From Haemonchus contortus (taxonomy: Eukaryota > Nematoda > Chromadorea > Rhabditida > Trichostrongylidae), in NCBI GenBank assembly GCA_000469685.2, contig LS997567.1:3400663-3464662 (forward strand): DNA of 64,000 nt, in the 5' to 3' direction. The position numbers and the translations under genes are program-made. Below, piece after piece: positions 45,120 to 57,400 of this stretch. Each line of letters opens with the position of its first letter. Within the stretch, counting starts at the first letter, position 1. Below the pieces are notes generated by a model that was given only the letters and a program-made list of their open reading frames with translations, searched no databases and was not told the origin of the DNA.

Positions 45120-48100
45120 ATTAAAAGCCATGAAAATCGGTCTCAACTCTGTTTTAGGCCAACAATTGTGATCAGTGATAATCGATGATAGAAAATTGAC
45201 GGAAAAAAACCACCAATACATGATTATCGGAACATCAAGCAAGCTGTAGGAATCGGCAAATATGATATTAGACGAAAAGGACAAGGAAGGGGAAAAATCA
45301 CAGAAAAAAACGATAATTATTAATAGAGGTGGTTTCATCTGCGATGATCCACCGACGAGGAATCGATAAGAAAATTCGAACGCAAAAAAATCTCCCACAG
45401 GAGAAACTCGTTAAATTTGGTGACCCGCCGAAACGAAGAGCTGCTATGAGTCGACGCTAGATAGGCTTGGTTCCACGTGACGATATCCAAGCTACAGAAG
45501 TTAATCATTAAGACCGTTGGGGAACGGTATTTAGCCCGCTTAATGCTGCCAGATCCCGAATATCGATTAGCCGAGGGCATCCGAGTGCAGCAAGCTGCCC
45601 ATAGCGCAAGCATAAACTCGAGAGGAGGGCGATAAGGACTGTGAAGGGTGAAACAGCGACAATACATGGAAAAGTTCGAGAATATTAGCGACGTACGATG
45701 GAATCATGGGTTGCGAAAAGTTGTCACCGCGAAATTAAAATTTGCGCAGCATCGCTAATAAATATCCGGTCGTGAGGCGGCCGGTTCGCGACGGGCATGT
45801 TGAATTTCGGCAAGGGGAATTTGATCGCCCATGGGAAGCAATCCATCAAAATCGCATTACAGAACTGTCATGCGAATTGAGTTGATGGCATGCCATCATG
45901 TGGACGTGGTCGTTGACCGAAGTTAGCCGTCACCGAATGGCGCCGCCGATCATAGCCGTCGGGTCGACGCGTGCCAAGTGATCTGGGTGAGGCGATCGGC
46001 GATGGCGCTACAGCGACGTACATGGATCGATCCCTGGCGATTTATTGAGGGCGATCCAAGTGAAAAAGATCTCATAGATACATTGACATGTCGCCCTACG
46101 TCACCCTTGTGGATCGATATCGTACGTAAGTCGCAAGACGCGCATCTACATACCAAAACACGCGCGCGAACGCATGGAAACCAGACGGCCTCGAGACGTT
46201 TGAGCGAATACCACCAGAGCATTCGGTCGATCTATGGTCTGGTAACAGCTAATTGACGACCTCTCTGCTTATGGATCGTACGGAAATAAGGATGAACCTG
46301 ATGGGTGGAGTTGTAGCAGAACATAGGGCGAGGACAAGGTCGACGGTGCAACAGTAAAAGGAGCCCGACAGCAGCGAACGAGAAGAGATCGCCGGCGCCG
46401 CTATCAGCTATCATGACGGCTTCACGAAACTGGTTCCCCCACGATGAGAAAGTGTTCTCACTATGATGGCATGTAGATTTCTGATGTTGGCGACTTCCTG
46501 ACTTTAAAAAGACACTCCTGATCGTCTGAAGACATCACGAAGCGGTGGACGAAATTCCGGCAGAAAACGGTAAATTTACCTTCCAGTACGGCTTTAGTAA
46601 TAGCTAACGCTTTCGAGCGCTAAAACCCTAGATTAGCCAGCTAGACAGATACTATTGTCAAAAGGTGTTAAGCAGAAATTGACTCAAAGATAATCCTGAA
46701 GCATCGGACCATATGACAGGGTAAGAGCGGACCATACGACAGGGGAAGTTGGTTAAATGGTAACTACTGTACAGTGCTGCACCCAAATTGGATAAGAAAA
46801 TGAAATACGAGGTTAAGCTGTCCATTAGCCTGATGAAAAAAGTCACAGTGAAGTAAAAAGATAAAAACTAGTAACAAATTTCCTACTGTAACGGACCAGT
46901 CAATCATAAAGTACGTCTACCCTTATAAAGTACGTCTAAAGTACCACCCGAAGCCTCCACATTCACACCACAAACGATAACGATAAAAAAGTAACAGGAC
47001 TGAAGCTATGTTAGCCTATTTATGCGTATCGGTGAAGCTTCACTTTCTTGGGGGGTCCGGGGAGGTAGGCGGTCGCGACAAGGGGTTTTTCGGTATGTCC
47101 ATAGAGGTGATCTCTGGGAAGAGTGTGCAGAGTCAAAAAACGATTTTCTCAGTCAAAGATGGCAATGCGGTCACCTGCGGACATACATCATAAATCATCC
47201 TCGCGTCATATGGGACCCGTCCGTGGAAATGCAAGTTTCTTCTCGTATCAACTCTCCGTAACGTAGCGTTTCTCTCATCCCATAGAACGCATATTACAAT
47301 TCGGCTGGCACTCGGCGATTCCACGCTAGCGAGTTCTGGCGATGGCCGGTGGACCCGCCGACGCCACAGCCGACAACGACGCCAAGGGACCGAATCCAGC
47401 ATCCGGAGATCCGGCTTGGAGTTCGAGAGCGCGACTCGTGGGTGCGTGTGTGTGTGTGGGTGTCTGTAGGTTTCCATCACACACCTGCATCTCGTTATCA
47501 TTAGCTATGGCTAGTTAGAGTGCTTTACACGCAGGCGTATAAAAAACTTGCTAATCGCTCGAACGTCGTGGGAGGTATTCGGTATCAAACAGGTGGTCCC
47601 ATTGATACGCATCGGCTAATCGGCATCATGTGTTCCAAACCCGACTGCAAATGGCTATCAACGAATCTCGATCTTCACGTAGTTGACATGCTAACTACTT
47701 TCCTGTTGAAATTCTTGAATTTAAATCCAAATTCAACTAAATACAGCAGATGATTTGTTGGAATCAGCCAATTTTTGACACACTCTTGTAAAACGGAAAC
47801 GGAAATGCGCCAGGTAGTGCTGCTACCAGAAGCATAGGTTCGGGGATGTGCTGTAGTTCGACCACTTGAGTTCGACTCCTAGGTGAGAGCTCTGATTTAG
47901 TAGGTTTATGACCAAAGTGGAAAGGAGTCCTTCCAAAGCTATGGAGTTGCAATTGTTAGTTGGAGTAATCCTCTGCCTCCTTATTCAAATTGTTCTCATT
48001 TACAACATCTAATTAGCTATTTCTCATTCTAAAGCTTTTAAATCATGCAGTGAGTATTTGAAAATAATTTCGTGATAAACCGATTTTCTCTCGGGGATTT

Positions 48101-48189
48101 TCTGGAAGCTTCCATAGGGTGTCTACTCATGTATACTAACCACGCAAGTATGCATAACATAGGTCGCTACCTCTAAAAATATCTAGTAC
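45120..48189. other. Intergenic stretch upstream of the RML-2-like gene, with a GC-rich block
   Basis: 45700-46450 is visibly richer in G and C than its surroundings and has overlapping frames on both strands (45950-46256), none with a domain. A short GT run is at about 47445-47465. No gene is called. Confidence 0.4.
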
Positions 48190-48787
48190 TAACTCCCCGG
48201 ACTAGGGATGTGGGCATCCGGAGTACTTCTTCTTGCTTATTTAACCGTATAATGACCGAACTGTCTACCCATACTTAAAATGTACTCTTCTACAAATTCG
48301 AGTTCGTCCGCCCCGCTGCTGAAACCCACTGGAAGTTCGTCGATCATATAACTTTGTAGTCCAGTCCCAGCCTAGCGGATTTGTACACACCTGGTTCTAG
48401 CGCTTCACAACTTTGAGATGTAGTCAACCGATGGCTTGATCAGAATCTCCTAATTTGATGTGAACATCTAAGTGAGTAGTGTCTTTCTATAGTATTTCAA
48501 TGGAAGCTCCCAGGAAATCCCGGGAGAACTCGGGACTGTAGTAGGATTTCCGACAAATACTTTCCGCACAACCTAATACTTATTCAAATTGTACTTTGAG
48601 AGATGTTGCTGACCCCAATCCATCATCTGGTGATAATACCAAAGGTCACACGTGGATTTACAGTAATCAGACACATTTTGGATTATTCCGGATAAAAACT
48701 GCTCGAGCTTATGAAAAAGTTTAAATTGCAGCGAGGTCACTGACCTCGGCCAACAAAACTGCCCAAATCCCTAGTCCGGAGATTAAA
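48190..48787. repeat. MITE-like element with CCGGACTAGGGAT inverted ends
   Basis: Left TAACTCCCCGGACTAGGGAT is matched by right ATCCCTAGTCCGGAGATTAA, an inverted repeat of about 25 bases with few changes. The interior of about 550 bases is non-coding. A related solo end (CGTCCGGGGAGTTAAT) lies at 49035-49052. Confidence 0.6.
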
Positions 48788-49069
48788 TCTCAGCTCACTA
48801 CCTATTCAGTACAACCGACCTTTCTATCTGTTCAAATCCATTCGATAGGTTCAGGGCTCATTTGGGGACAAAAATGCTGTGTCGTACGTCGTATTTATAG
48901 CTCGCGAAAATTTATATAGTTGAAGACGATTAATGGGCACATCCCAAGGAGTCTAGTCCAATTATTAACTTGTGATTCTACAACTCTGTACGTAAACAAG
49001 AAAGAAAAAATTAGGGCGTTTCATCACGCATCCCACGTCCGGGGAGTTAATCCTAGCTAGGAAATTTGG

Positions 49070-49220
49070 GGCCGACTCCGATGGGTCCGCTCGGGCCAAC
49101 TAATTCTTCCAATCCTCCGGGGTCGGTTAATCGCTACCAGATTCGTCTAGGAGGGCAAGTGCACTGACTCGTACTCCGGTTGGCCTCCGCAACTTATTGT
49201 ACAGACCCCACCACAACGGT
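49070..49220 (+). repeat. tRNA-derived SINE copy 6, fragment
   Basis: Body of the family in reversed orientation (CAATCCTCCGGGGTCGGTTAAT, GTCTAGGAGGGCAAGTGCACTG, GGTTGGCCTCCGCAACTTAT). Head and tail are not preserved. Confidence 0.5.
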
Positions 49221-49559
49221 TTTGGATAGAATTCGATTGCGGAAGCGTCCTGAAACGAGATCCTATGCTCCACTAACGAAAAGGAAATTAGTGCCCGGAA
49301 AAACGAACTCGGAACTCTTTTGGAAACCCGTAATTTTGCTTCATGTATCGTAGTTTCCATCGTCGATTCAACTGCAAGGTTCCATGCATGGCCTTATGCT
49401 GAATGCGACTTCTTCAACTAAATTATTCAAGAAAAAGCCGAAAAAGAAATGGTTTTCCCCTCTTCACCACTGGTAATTGACAAAGAGATGCACAATTAAG
49501 CTTGTGCAAGCGGAGTTTTGGAGCGGAGACCGAAAAGAGCCTCTAACTACGCTTAAGAC

Positions 49560-49735
49560 ATGCATTTGACTTCCATTAGGAATGGTTGGTGTTGAAATAT
49601 CTACTAGGCTAATCCAATGACTTGACGGGGCAAGCCGATGTATGAGTCACTGCTTCTATCTTCCCAGACTGGTCTGGTGCCCACAATCCGTTCCTTGGAG
49701 GGTATAAAGCCTGTTGGCTTGGGCGAAACCTTTCT
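49560..49735 (-). repeat. tRNA-derived SINE copy 7, fragment
   Basis: Tail and body on plus read GACTTCCATTAG, AATGACTTGACGGGGCAAGC, CTTCTATCTTCCCAGACTGG. The tRNA-like head is missing. Confidence 0.5.
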
Positions 49736-49739
49736 CAAC

Positions 49740-51580
49740 CCTCTATTCCTTTGCGATTTCAAAATCCATCGGAAATATTTTCTAGAAATGAACTGTTCCA
49801 ATGTACTCCTAATTTGGGAAAACTCAAAAATATCAGTGCTGAAAAACACGCTGTTAATAGAAACTCATATTTGTGTACTGAAATGAGTCAGACGAACTCG
49901 GCTAAAACGGGTTGTTCCTTGGAAAGGACGAGTTTCCAGCCGAGCGATACTTCTTTGATTGTTTCAGCAGTTTGTACTGAAATCGGTTGAGCTTCAACTT
50001 AATTAGTTAGCTCCAAAGTTGACCAAAAAACGGCGAAAAGCTTGGTATGCGTTTGAAAATATCGGAAAGATTGAAAAAATGGTGGAAACAATCAGCTTTG
50101 TCTCCATCTTTTGTGAATTCGTTGAACTTAATTATTTATTTTGTTTCTTTTATTTATTTACTCCGACCCAAACCCAAAGGTTTACCCAAAAGTCGCGCTA
50201 CAGTTAGACAGGCGGAGAACACCAAAAAGCAGTCAGATAAATTGGACTGAAAGAGGAAAAGACAAAAGAGAAAAAACGGGAAGAAGACAAAGTAAATAAA
50301 CACAACAACAACAAACGCAGGAAAAGCATATTGTAGGAGCAGTTGAGCGATCGCTGAGTAAGGGCAAGAAAGGCGAGAAAGTGAGGAAAGCCGAAATAAG
50401 TAATAGGCCGCGACAGGCGGTTCGGGGATCACTCTTCAACCGACTAAGGGCAAGGGAGGAATCAAGGCATGGGGGCAAATTTCTTGTTTATGCCTACTAC
50501 TCACTTTCAGACTTTGAGCAGGCCTGAGCAGGAGATCAGCATTATTCAGAACTGTTCTGGAAGGAGAAATACCCCGAGCTTCCCAATTCTCCGAAAAGCA
50601 ACTTTGAGGGGACTTTGAGCTCGACCTGCGTCAAAGGATCTTTGATCCCTGTCAAAGGAGCTTCGAGTTCGACCTCCGTCAACAAGCAGCTGCCGAGTAC
50701 CTGGACAGGAGCTGGAGATCAGATGAGCATTGCACGTCAAAATTCTCTGATGCTCGATGGATTGGCGTGACTATCCACTGGATTCAGCTAACGGGAATTC
50801 ACTACAAGAGAACACTTGGAAGGCCAGCAAAGCAAGGATCAGATCGAGATCCTGAACAGGCGGCCTTTGCCGCGAGATCCTTCAGGATGACTACAGCGCA
50901 AGGGCAAGAAGAATGAATGGATATGTACGTAACAAGTGCCCCTTCGAGCAATGAGATGAATAACTGGAGCACAGGTGACAGAAGTTCAGCAAAAAACATT
51001 TCAGCGATCAAACTGCATCAACAAACTGGGACAACATGAATCATAGGACGTTTCTATTCACTCAGTAATTCGTACTGCCCCAGTTCTCAAGTAGGAACTG
51101 AAATTTTTCGAGTATCAACCAGTAGAAAAAACTCCCGAAATGCCTCAGAAATCACTGTACATGATAGATTACGGTCAACGGATCCTGTACTTACGTTTTC
51201 CAATGCAATATTAAAGTCCGCATAAATTCATGAAAATCGTTTCCGAGACGGTAGCTGTGAAGGAACTTTTCCTTACCTTACTCGCTTACTTGGATTGAGA
51301 CAATTTCATGGGAGGGCTCAAGTAGGTTCATGTAATTTTATGACTATTCTGATAGGCTCGTCAGTGAAAATGCATTTGCCGAACCAAGCCGTCGAAAGGC
51401 TCTTTTGATATTTTACGTTACACCCTCTGAAATCAGCACCATTGAAAATCAGCACCTCCGAAGTAGTCCTCTTTCTCGGAGCCCCCTTTGCATAGACCTA
51501 CATAAGCCGTCGGCACCATCGGGAGCTATGGCTACTCCCATAAAGCCTATAAGATTTCTGGCATTGACTGAAACAGTCAC
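49740..51580. other. Intergenic stretch
   Basis: No gene is recognised. 50610-50690 has two imperfect copies of a GAGCTCGACCTGCGTCAA / GAGTTCGACCTCCGTCAA unit. 50200-50320 is A- and purine-rich. Confidence 0.35.
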
Positions 51581-51835
51581 TGGGATACGCCATGCATACC
51601 ACTTCCACTCAGAATCGTAGTAGCGTCTAACGCGTATGTGGCTTATACATATAATGACTTGTGGTGATCAGCCAAAAAACAAGTCATTGCTTTTAACCTC
51701 CCAGACGAGTGTGGTACCTTTTATTCGATCTCGGAAGTGCTGAAAACTCGGTTGACCTGAGCGGGGATCGATCTGGCATGCGATCCCTGAACTCGTGACA
51801 GTATGCAGCATTATACCTACACCACTTGCAACCTA
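51580..51835 (-). repeat. tRNA-derived SINE copy 8
   Basis: The tail (CTTCCACTCAGAATCGTAGTA on plus), CTTTTAACCTCCCAGACGAG, GTGTGGTACC and a degenerate head with GGGATCGCATGCC in place of the B box. It is old and diverged. Confidence 0.55.
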
Positions 51836-52317
51836 ACTATTACCTAAATTACAAAACATACCTACCTTGCTGCAATACCCTATTAATGTTTCACAGAATT
51901 CATGAGTAAGTGTGGCGTACTATTAAAATTATTAAAGTTTTCCTTCTTAGTAACGTAGGCACCTTCCCATCACGTAAACCGTGAAGAATTATGAGCGACA
52001 GACGGACGAGTCCCCCAACATGGTTCCTCAGCTCTATCATTACGTCATTATTATAAAAAGATAATACAACCTTTATCCTTGGTAAGTCCCCTTCGACTAG
52101 CAAAATCTCTGTAATGACGCAACCTTCCCAGTACTTAAATCCAGGGAGGAAAAGCATCCAATGAGTCAACTACGGGCTATCTTCGTAGCAATTTTTAACT
52201 TTGTTTAGTAAGGGTTCTACACACTTGGTGAGCCACTTCATCTCGTCATCCACAGGCATTTGGGCATTATGCACATGGGTCATGAGATAGGTAGAACGGC
52301 ACTCAACTGAACATTCT

Positions 52318-52574
52318 CTAGATACATAGTCTGCTACGTGTCTTTTGTCGTCCTGCCACGAAAACCGACATTATAGGAAGATGAACCCCGAGAGAAGAGA
52401 CAAAGCCAAGAAATACATAAAGAGTTATCACAGCGCTAAAGAGCTGATTAAATAATATGGAGGACAACCTGCCTCGGAAGGCGTTTCGCTGAGATGAGTG
52501 GAGCATGAATTCAAAAAGCCTAGAGACAGAAAAAACTGCGACCATGAGCAATCCCAAAAACAATTTGCACATAC
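52318..52574 (-). CDS. Possible terminal exon of a membrane protein
   Basis: On minus a good acceptor (GTGTTTCAG) opens an 84-codon frame to a TAG at 52318. It has two hydrophobic segments (MCKLFLGLLMVAVFSV and LFSAVITLYVFLGFVSSLGV) separated by a charged loop, then a basic tail. No family is recognised and no upstream exon was found by eye, so this may be a remnant or chance. A nematode chemoreceptor-type exon is possible but unproven. Confidence 0.22.
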
Positions 52575-53179
52575 CTGAAACACCTCCCAATTTTCACAAT
52601 ATGCCTTCAAAAACGACTCGAAACTATGTAATATAGCTCGTCAGTCGTAGCAAAGTGGAAGGAACAAGTGGTAGCATGACGGCATACATGATGAGCAGAC
52701 GTGCACTGAAATGGGCGGAGTTTTCGTGAACAATAACCACTTTATTAGTTTTCAGGAAAGTTCAGAGACCAGAAGAATGCGCATCATGACCTCTGGGTAG
52801 AAAAAATCATAAGCGGCTCTCCCTGCTACAAATACCCATCAGCAATCCAGTCATCCCACAGGCGGCTCCGTGGCTCCCAAAGTGGAGTGTGCAGTGGGGG
52901 GCAAACGTTCGACTGAAGGAATTTAGGATCTCCCATTCCTGCGTGAAGAAGCTGTCTACGTTATATAGACTCTCAGAGGGGCGTTTTTCGTATTATCTGA
53001 GATTCATGACTCCTTCACTTCATGCTTGCCCTAGGGGCCCAACTCGAGTGGGAAGGGCGATAATTCATTCAAGGACTTCGATGTATCGAATGAAATGAAC
53101 CGGCTCTGTGTGGAAGGATGGGGGGATGATGGGCAATGTGACCTGTTCACGTATAGAAAGCACAGTCACCGACGTTAAT

Positions 53180-53450
53180 CAGTCCCGTCACTGGATTGTG
53201 CCATGCACTTGACTTTCATTTACAATCGTAGTGGTGTTTTGAATGCATATGTACCTATACAATGACTTTTGGAGAATAACCGATGTGCAGTCAGTGCTTC
53301 TATCCTCTCAAACTAGCTCGGTACCGATCAGCCGACTCCGAAGGAACCGAAAGTTTGATTGGCTTAACCGAGTATCAAGCCGGGATCCGATCCCTGGACC
53401 ATGCATGTGTGATAGTGCGCCACTTAGCACTACACCAACTCTACCCCGTC
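53180..53450 (-). repeat. tRNA-derived SINE copy 9
   Basis: Near full length: AATCAGTCCCGTCACTGG and TTACAATCGTAGTGG tail on plus, CTTCTATCCTCTCAAACTAG, GTACCGATCAGCCGACTC, then head on minus with GGGATCGGATCCCGG (B-box position) and GTGCTAAGTGGCGCACTATC. Confidence 0.65.
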
Positions 53451-54464
53451 TTAGGGAGGCTATTCCAAATATTGATTTTCGTGTAAACATAACATTCAGA
53501 GGAATGTACAGGTGATATAACTGTTCGAAAACGCAAACAAAAGCTTCATCAAATTCATTTCGACATCATAGATCTCATCAAAGCTTTTTCACTCTAAATG
53601 ACAATTATTACTGCAAACGACTCGTTACTAGTATATAAAATCAAAGGAACACGAAAAAAAGCTGCCATTTTCAATGAGCATTGTAAAGACCTCACACTGC
53701 TTAAGTGATGAAACTAATGTTTCTCTTAACAATGATAAGCTCCAAAATAGCAAACTATTACTTCTATGTAGGTAAATTACCAATAAGTAAAAGATATGTG
53801 ATTAGCACTATGGCACAAACACATTTGTAATAAAGTAAATAAACTGGAAATGGGATATCTAACGAAGCAAACAGACGACTAACGAAAACCTCAACAAGAA
53901 AAAAAAGGTTACAGAAAACAATACTGGTTATGCTGATAAACTGTAAATGTTATCTATCAACATCCGCGTAGCACGCTAATACAATTTGACCCATTCATAA
54001 GACACAACAAAGTAATCTTACCATACTAACAAATGATGCTAGAATCGATACTATTGAACATTCCCGAGCATATCACAGATGGTTGCCGAATTTTGACACA
54101 GCGAAATTAGCACATACAAAAAAATGTTCTTCTTGCTATGTGGGCGCCCCGGTAGCCGCGCGACCGCATTCGCGGCCACGCCCCTCCTAGTAGCAAAAGA
54201 ATCACGCGATACGGTATGCAGACTAACTTCACTATTAAAATGTCCACAGAAAAAGCCACAACGCAACCGCTGAAGAATCGCTGCCACCATGAACATTTTA
54301 GAAAAATAAAAAATAACTCAGCATAGTAAATATTACCCTTACCTACCATGGCAATATGGTAATGAGTAAACGAAGCATGCTAATATGATTCTTAGACGAG
54401 ATCCATATATTGATGAAGTCGACAGACTTCCCTGGCAACATGTACGCCGCTTTGATGCCACCAT
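53451..54464. other. Region downstream of the SMSr gene without a called gene
   Basis: No gene is recognised. The short minus-strand frames at 54051-54349 have no family motif. Confidence 0.35.
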
Positions 54465-57400
54465 TTAGTGATTCTTCTTTTTCAATTTTTTCGAATGTTT
54501 CGTTTCTTTTTCATATTTCGGCTCTTCTCGCTTCTCTTTTTCATCATGACTGCGGCCATTACTCCACCATCGTGGAATAATTACTCGTAATGGCATTTCG
54601 AATTCGTTCGGAACCTAAACAGCCCTTGCTTGCATGGAAATATAAAAAACTCACATGAATAAAAACACAAATACTGAAATCTACCGTGCCTTAGCTTTGA
54701 GCCGTGTGGGGTTAACCTACTTGCTTAAAGGCACAGTTCACGATAAAAATGATTTCTGAGATTCCCCCACAGGATGAATTTGAGGCCCCCGCATATACCA
54801 TATCTGGCACTAAGTCGGAAAGCGGCCTAGTTAGGGAGTTATAAAGGCTCAGGGGTAACGGAACTTCTCCCCTATCGCGGCACTCTCCCTTGCGGCATGC
54901 GGCAAATGCCATTGCAACTACCGTACTCACCACGCCTCCCGCCAATCGATAGGACGCGATATTTTTCGTTGATTGGCTTGCTTTTTCATCGGATTTGATC
55001 GTTTTTTCTTCTGTTTCTTTTTAGTTTTCGTGTTTATTAGACTTGATAAATTAAAATGACTTCTCCTACATAAACGACGATCAAGACCGCATTGGAATTG
55101 AAAAGAGCGGCCAGCCCATTCAAATGTTCAAAGGACTCCCCACCTCACAAATTGCGCGCTCCAATCTTCCATCGCAATAGGCGACGGGTGCGGTGTGTGC
55201 GGCGCCGTGTTAGGTGAGAAGTTCCCGGACCCAAGGCTCAGAGATTGGCCCGTGTGTATCCTCGGACGAGTTCCACCGGCATCGTAGAAGCTGCACGATC
55301 ACAAGGGGAGCCCACGTAAAAAGTTCAAACAAATTGCCATGACCCATAACGACAGTGAAAGACAGTTCTGTACAGTTCTGGCTTGATGTAGTCAGCTTTT
55401 GGGCAAGTGCAATAACTGAAATCTCACCCGAATGCTCCTTCCATGTTACTTCCGTCATGGCAATCTCGTCCAACCTCTATTTTCCCAATTTTTGAGGAGC
55501 CATATTTTTCTCGGGATCGGCGAATTCTCTCGCTTTCTTATTTACCGATGAACTAATCCCAATCTATACTTCCGCTCTTCGAGTAAAAACGAGTACCTCG
55601 AAATTATCGTGAACTGTGCCTTTAACATCATGCTCCGCTAATACTTAGCGATTGCACGTCTTCTCATCTATGGCTGCTTTCATAGTGCACTATTTGGCCC
55701 GATCGGTAATAGTAGTAATAGTAATAGTGGACTATGAAAGCAGTCTATGCAGGACCTATATATTGATCCTAGCCTGTCGCACCCATTGACTTTTGCCGTC
55801 TGGCCGCTGTCTGTGATATTAGCTACCGGTGGCTATGCAATACCCATGCATCAAACTCGCAGATTTCGTTTTCCGGAATGGATGGACCACGTTTTTACTT
55901 CAGTAACAGCTAATTTAAAAAAAGTCAGGGTACTGCTTTCAACCAAACATGTAACTAAAACCCCTGACTTCATTATCGTCTACGAAGCAGCTGACAGCCA
56001 GTGTAGACGCAACCTCAGAGTCAGAAGGAAAAGCATCGGAAAATAATCCCCACGAATATCTTATAATCCAGCCTTCAAGTCCAACATTGATGAAATAATG
56101 GAAACAGGACAAGAGCACTAGCCGCTTGTAGGCAAAATTTCGATAGGGTAGCCTCCGAAAATTTGATGAAAGGATTTGATTACAGCTATACCACAAGTAG
56201 TAGTAGCACATACACGAAAAGAAGAAAAGGTTGGAGGAATCCCTTTTCGTAGCACACATATTCCCTGATGAATAATGATCCAATCTAATTTTTTTGCTTT
56301 TGTTTTTTCAGCTTAGTCTTCAAATTTAAAGATTGAATTGTTTCAGTTATCTCAGGTAGCATAGAAAATGCAACTTACACATTTCGTATTCAGGACCTTA
56401 CGAAGTTACTATAAGAAGAGAAATACGTTACCTTTCCAATGCTACCAGCCTCGAAAAACCATCCTAATGGGAACCACAGCCGAATACGGTCGTCTGTAGC
56501 GGTAAGATTTGCATGATTGTATGCGTAGGCATGATAGTAGAGGAACATTCGAGAAGATATGTAGAACGCTGAAAAAGCGGACTTATCGATCATGACCGAC
56601 ATGACTGACATTACTCCTTTAGGTGCTGATTTTCAGAAACGAAAAGTGCAAAAACAGCAAGCATCGAATTGAGAAAAGGTACATGAAAACCAATTCTTGT
56701 GTGAAAGTAGCAGAATTTAATAATTAAGTCTTAGTTCACTGGAAGGATTTTCATTTCAATAGTCAAATCATGAGCCAGCTAGTTCGGTTTTAATCGAAAC
56801 AAGCAAGGACTATTAGAGGAAAACTGAGCAACCGCTTCCTTTAATCGTTTTTCAACTCATACTGCATCCAACACTTTCAAGCCTGTGAAGCTAGGAATGA
56901 AACATAACGTACTGCACAGTAACTAGTCTACCCTAGCCGTGCAATCAAGTTCAAAAGTAGCAAAATTGTGATACATATGATAAACGTAGGACTAATACGC
57001 GCTGCTTAGCTGGGCACAACACTCCTACTTCAAGTCTAATCAACCTTCACAGGGGCAAAATTGAGGAGGTAAAAAAGCGTCCACAAGCATAACATACCTA
57101 TAAAAACATCTATCGAGTAGTGCTCATGACCAGCAAGAATGAAGAAAACTCCAAAGAGATTCATCACCCATGTGGCCGTATGAAGGAATGTCCACGACGC
57201 TGGTGTGTCTACAATGAATGGAAAATTCTATTCAAACACACCACGCAAAATAGCGATTGACGAAGGGCATTAATACAATACTTCATGTAACTGATAATTA
57301 TTCGGCAGTATGATTCTCTGAAGGAGCTATCAAAGCAATCAGAACCTACATTCTGTAATGAAATGGTTCAGAAGCGTGATTGCCGTGGTATGTCCACTGA

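Noticed and set aside
45950..46256. Overlapping 90- and 92-aa frames on opposite strands
   Set aside because: They are mirror frames in GC-rich DNA without domains or splice signals.
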